Of a DNA stretch of 8,248 nt, positions 6,793 through 8,248 are shown in pieces (position 1 is the first letter of the stretch; every line of letters starts with the position of its first letter). The DNA comes from an uncultured Eubacteriales bacterium. GTDB taxonomy: Bacteria; Bacillota; Clostridia; Oscillospirales; Acutalibacteraceae. Below the pieces are notes generated by a model. It saw only the letters and a list, made by a program, of their open reading frames with translations, was not told the origin of the DNA and made no database searches. Made by a program: the position numbers and the translations under genes. The stretch lies in NCBI GenBank assembly GCA_900317215.1, contig ONFW01000070.1:1-8248 (forward strand), given 5' to 3'.

Positions 6793-6819
6793 GCTTTTCC
6801 CTTGATAAGGGTCAAAAGC
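6793..6819 (+). other. Stem-loop just downstream of tRNA-Leu
   Basis: GCTTTTCCCTT (6793-6803) pairs with AAGGG (6807-6811) and AAAAGC (6814-6819), with a 2-base bulge and a GAT loop: 11 pairs starting 4 bases after the tRNA. No T-run follows. It may be a weak terminator or a processing signal in a shared tRNA-Leu/tRNA-Gly precursor. The rest of the 126-base spacer shows only a possible -10 box (TAATAT, 6902-6907) without a matching -35, so tRNA-Gly may be co-transcribed. Confidence 0.45.
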
Positions 6820-6915
6820 CTGATCGATCACATATTATATTGCAGGTGAAAATCATATCCATGTTCTTCATCAGTAAGAAGCTATGAATTATCAGCTCGT
6901 TTAATATGACTGCTT

Positions 6916-6986
6916 GCAGGTATAGTATAGAGGTAGTACATCAGCTTCCCAAGCTGACCGGGCGGGTTCGATTCCCGTTACCTGCT
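6916..6986 (+). tRNA. tRNA-Gly (anticodon CCC)
   Basis: The acceptor GCAGGTA (6916-6922) pairs with TACCTGC (6979-6985), with discriminator T at 6986. The anticodon stem TCAGC/GCTGA encloses loop TTCCCAA, with CCC at 6948-6950. The T loop TTCGATT and the short variable region fit a 71-base tRNA-Gly. CCA is not encoded. Confidence 0.95.
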
Positions 6987-6991
6987 GAAAT

Positions 6992-7026
6992 GCCCCTCGT
7001 CTTCCGACGAGGGGCTCTGTATTTTA
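6992..7026 (+). terminator. Rho-independent terminator after the tRNA pair
   Basis: A perfect 10-bp GC-rich stem (GCCCCTCGTC at 6992-7001 with GACGAGGGGC at 7006-7015) encloses the loop TTCC. It is followed by a T-rich but interrupted tract, tctgtatttt. It begins 6 bases after tRNA-Gly and should end the tRNA transcript. Confidence 0.85.
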
Positions 7027-7060
7027 CAAGGAGTGAGCAATACGGTCAGCAGACATAGGG

Positions 7061-7108
7061 ATCTGCGCTTACCAAAGGGACAACATGCAGGACTCGGTGA
7101 GCGCAGAT
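7061..7108 (+). promoter_or_regulatory. 13-bp stem-loop in the leader of the hydrolase gene
   Basis: ATCTGCGCTTACC (7061-7073) is complementary to GGTGAGCGCAGAT (7096-7108), with one wobble pair, around a 22-base loop. It is followed by gtttgtt and lies 39 bases before the hydrolase ATG. It could be an attenuator-type terminator, a structured leader or an operator. No known riboswitch class was recognised, and no clear promoter is seen in 7027-7147. Confidence 0.45.
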
Positions 7109-7117
7109 GTTTGTTAT

Positions 7118-7128
7118 GGATTCGGGTA
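7118..7128 (+). repeat. Left half of an 11-bp inverted repeat flanking the hydrolase gene
   Basis: GGATTCGGGTA here is the exact reverse complement of TACCCGAATCC at 8142-8152. The pair brackets the lipoprotein gene: 19 bases before its ATG and 34 bases after its stop. Confidence 0.5.
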
Positions 7129-7147
7129 AAATATTAAGGAGGTACGT

Positions 7148-8107
7148 ATGATAAACATAAGGAAAATACTGGCAATAGGTCTTTCGGCTGCGACAGCATT
7201 GTCTTTGGGCGGGTGTGGAAGTGATTCAGGAAATGTTAATACTTCCACCGCATCCGAAAAAAGTATTTCCTCCGCTGCAGAGAAAGACTGCTTTAATTTT
7301 GCCGATTATTTGAATGAAGAAATAATTGATATTCAAAAGGTGGATAATGGAGATGAGCTTGACTCATTATGCGAAACATACAGCTTTATCTTTCTTTCGG
7401 ACGGATACAAGATTAAGGGATATATTTCCATACCCTTGTCATGTATAGAAAATCGTACACCGTGTAAGTGTATGGTTTATTGTAGGGGCGGAAACAGCAA
7501 TCTCGGTGCATTGGAAAAAAGCGATACCGCTGTAAGATGTGCTGTTTCCAACTATATTGTGATCGGCTGTGAACACAGAGGCGGAAACGAGACGGAAGGA
7601 ACAGACCAATACGGCGGCGACGATCTGAATGATGTGATAAAGCTGATCGATTTTTGCGATACAATGTTTGATTTTGCCGATATAAATGATCTGTGCGTGG
7701 AGGGCGAGTCAAGAGGAGGACTCATGACATATATGGCAGCCCGTCAGGACAAAAGAGTCAAGAGAATTATCGTGTGTTCGGGTGTCAGCGATCTGGTTAC
7801 ATGTTACGATGAAAGCGAAGATAAGATGAAACAGGTTCTTATCAAATGTATAGGTGGAACTCCCGAAGAAAAACCGGAGGATTACAAAAGACGCTCCGCT
7901 GTCTATTGGACGGATGAAATAAAAATTCCGGTGTTGATTATCCACAGCAAAGGTGACAGTCGGGCAAATTTTGAAACGCAGGCGCAAATAATAGCTGATA
8001 AACTGAAAGATAGTACAGACTGCACATTTATTACATATGAGGATGACATTCACGGTTTTCATGAAGAGGATATGTCCATTATAAAAGAATGGTTGGCAAA
8101 GCACTGA
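7148..8107 (+). CDS. Lipoprotein alpha/beta hydrolase, prolyl-oligopeptidase (S9-like) type
   Basis: The 319-residue protein starts with a basic residue pair, a hydrophobic stretch and a lipobox LGGC with Cys23, so it should be a lipid-anchored protein on the outer face of the membrane. A Ser/Thr/Ala-rich linker follows (about 24-45). The rest is an alpha/beta hydrolase resembling Peptidase_S9 catalytic domains: CRGGN in the oxyanion-side strand-loop, nucleophile elbow GESRGG with Ser188, Asp270 in HSKGDSR, and His302 in DIHGFH, giving a complete triad. It lacks the beta-propeller of full prolyl oligopeptidases, so it may be an esterase, deacetylase or small peptidase. The substrate is unknown; a glycan or peptide in the cell envelope is possible. 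A strong AAGGAGGT sits 4 bases before the ATG. It is transcribed away from the polysaccharide operon, is closely flanked by an 11-bp inverted repeat, and looks more AT-rich than the minus-strand genes. Confidence 0.88.
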   Translation: MINIRKILAIGLSAATALSLGGCGSDSGNVNTSTASEKSISSAAEKDCFNFADYLNEEIIDIQKVDNGDELDSLCETYSFIFLSDGYKIKGYISIPLSCIENRTPCKCMVYCRGGNSNLGALEKSDTAVRCAVSNYIVIGCEHRGGNETEGTDQYGGDDLNDVIKLIDFCDTMFDFADINDLCVEGESRGGLMTYMAARQDKRVKRIIVCSGVSDLVTCYDESEDKMKQVLIKCIGGTPEEKPEDYKRRSAVYWTDEIKIPVLIIHSKGDSRANFETQAQIIADKLKDSTDCTFITYEDDIHGFHEEDMSIIKEWLAKH

Positions 8108-8141
8108 TCCTGCAATGATCCATAGCCGGAAATTTAATTAC

Positions 8142-8152
8142 TACCCGAATCC
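8142..8152 (-). repeat. Right half of an 11-bp inverted repeat flanking the hydrolase gene
   Basis: TACCCGAATCC is the exact reverse complement of 7118-7128. No hairpin terminator was found between the hydrolase stop codon and this point. Confidence 0.5.
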
Positions 8153-8173
8153 GTGAAACTCAATTAGAGCCTG

Positions 8174-8200
8174 TTGACACTATTTAGACCATTTTAATAT
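8174..8200 (+). promoter_or_regulatory. Possible promoter reading off the right edge
   Basis: TTGACA (8174-8179) is a perfect -35 box. TAATAT (8195-8200) is a good -10 box but only 15 bases away; TATGCA at 8198-8203 gives an 18-base spacing. No ORF begins before the window ends, so the gene it would serve is not visible. Confidence 0.35.
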
Positions 8201-8217
8201 GCAAGCAAATTGAATAA

Positions 8218-8247
8218 ATGATAAATACATGGAATCAAGTTTATCAT
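8218..8247. repeat. 8-bp palindrome downstream of the possible promoter
   Basis: ATGATAAA (8218-8225) and TTTATCAT (8240-8247) form an inverted repeat with a 14-base spacer. Placed just after a possible transcription start, it could be an operator or a leader hairpin. The local sequence is AT-rich, so chance is a real alternative. Confidence 0.25.
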
Positions 8248-8248
8248 A

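Noticed and set aside
6840..6921. Direct repeat TTGCAGGT before and at the 5' end of tRNA-Gly, as a tRNA fragment or att site
   Set aside because: Only 8 bases match, the upstream copy does not continue into tRNA sequence, and no integrase or 3'-end tRNA duplicate is seen.
7061..7108. Integron attC site or known riboswitch
   Set aside because: The stem lacks the GTTRRRY-type core ends of attC sites and does not match the riboswitch cores I can recall.
7709..8104. Minus-strand open frame of 131 codons
   Set aside because: It mirrors the hydrolase gene, which has a lipobox, a catalytic triad and a strong ribosome site.
1..8248. CRISPR array or insertion sequence
   Set aside because: No regularly spaced direct repeats and no transposase, integrase or Cas motifs were found on either strand.

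Overview
The window looks like chromosomal DNA from a low-to-mid GC Gram-positive anaerobe, most likely a Clostridia/Oscillospiraceae member of the Ruminococcus kind. This is inferred from AGGAGG-type Shine-Dalgarno sites, sigmaA-type TTGACA promoters, tRNA genes without encoded CCA, a lipobox lipoprotein and the gene families present. Genus cannot be proven from this sequence alone.

Left three quarters (1 to about 6630, minus strand): a four-gene operon for building or decorating a surface polysaccharide. From a consensus promoter at 6600-6628 the order is: (1) a 918-residue fusion of a polysaccharide pyruvyl transferase with a complete MenD-like thiamine-diphosphate (ThDP) enzyme; (2) a zinc-less medium-chain dehydrogenase/reductase; (3) a second, shorter pyruvyl-transferase-like protein with altered signature residues; (4) a GlfT2-like galactofuranosyltransferase that runs off the left edge. 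All four lie on the same strand with short gaps and no convincing terminator between them. The set suggests a chemical modification of a galactofuranose-containing glycan: PEP-dependent pyruvyl transfer, a ThDP-dependent C-C bond step, a redox step and polymerisation. The ThDP fusion is the least expected part and is the best candidate for an undescribed system.

Middle (6600-7030): a divergent promoter region, then tRNA-Leu(UAA) and tRNA-Gly(CCC) on the plus strand, closed by a strong hairpin terminator.

Right (7030-8248, plus strand): a leader with a 13-bp stem-loop, then a lipoprotein alpha/beta hydrolase of the prolyl-oligopeptidase (S9-like) type with an intact Ser-Asp-His triad. The gene is closely bracketed by an 11-bp perfect inverted repeat. 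The last 140 bases hold no gene, but contain a possible promoter and a palindrome heading off the right edge.
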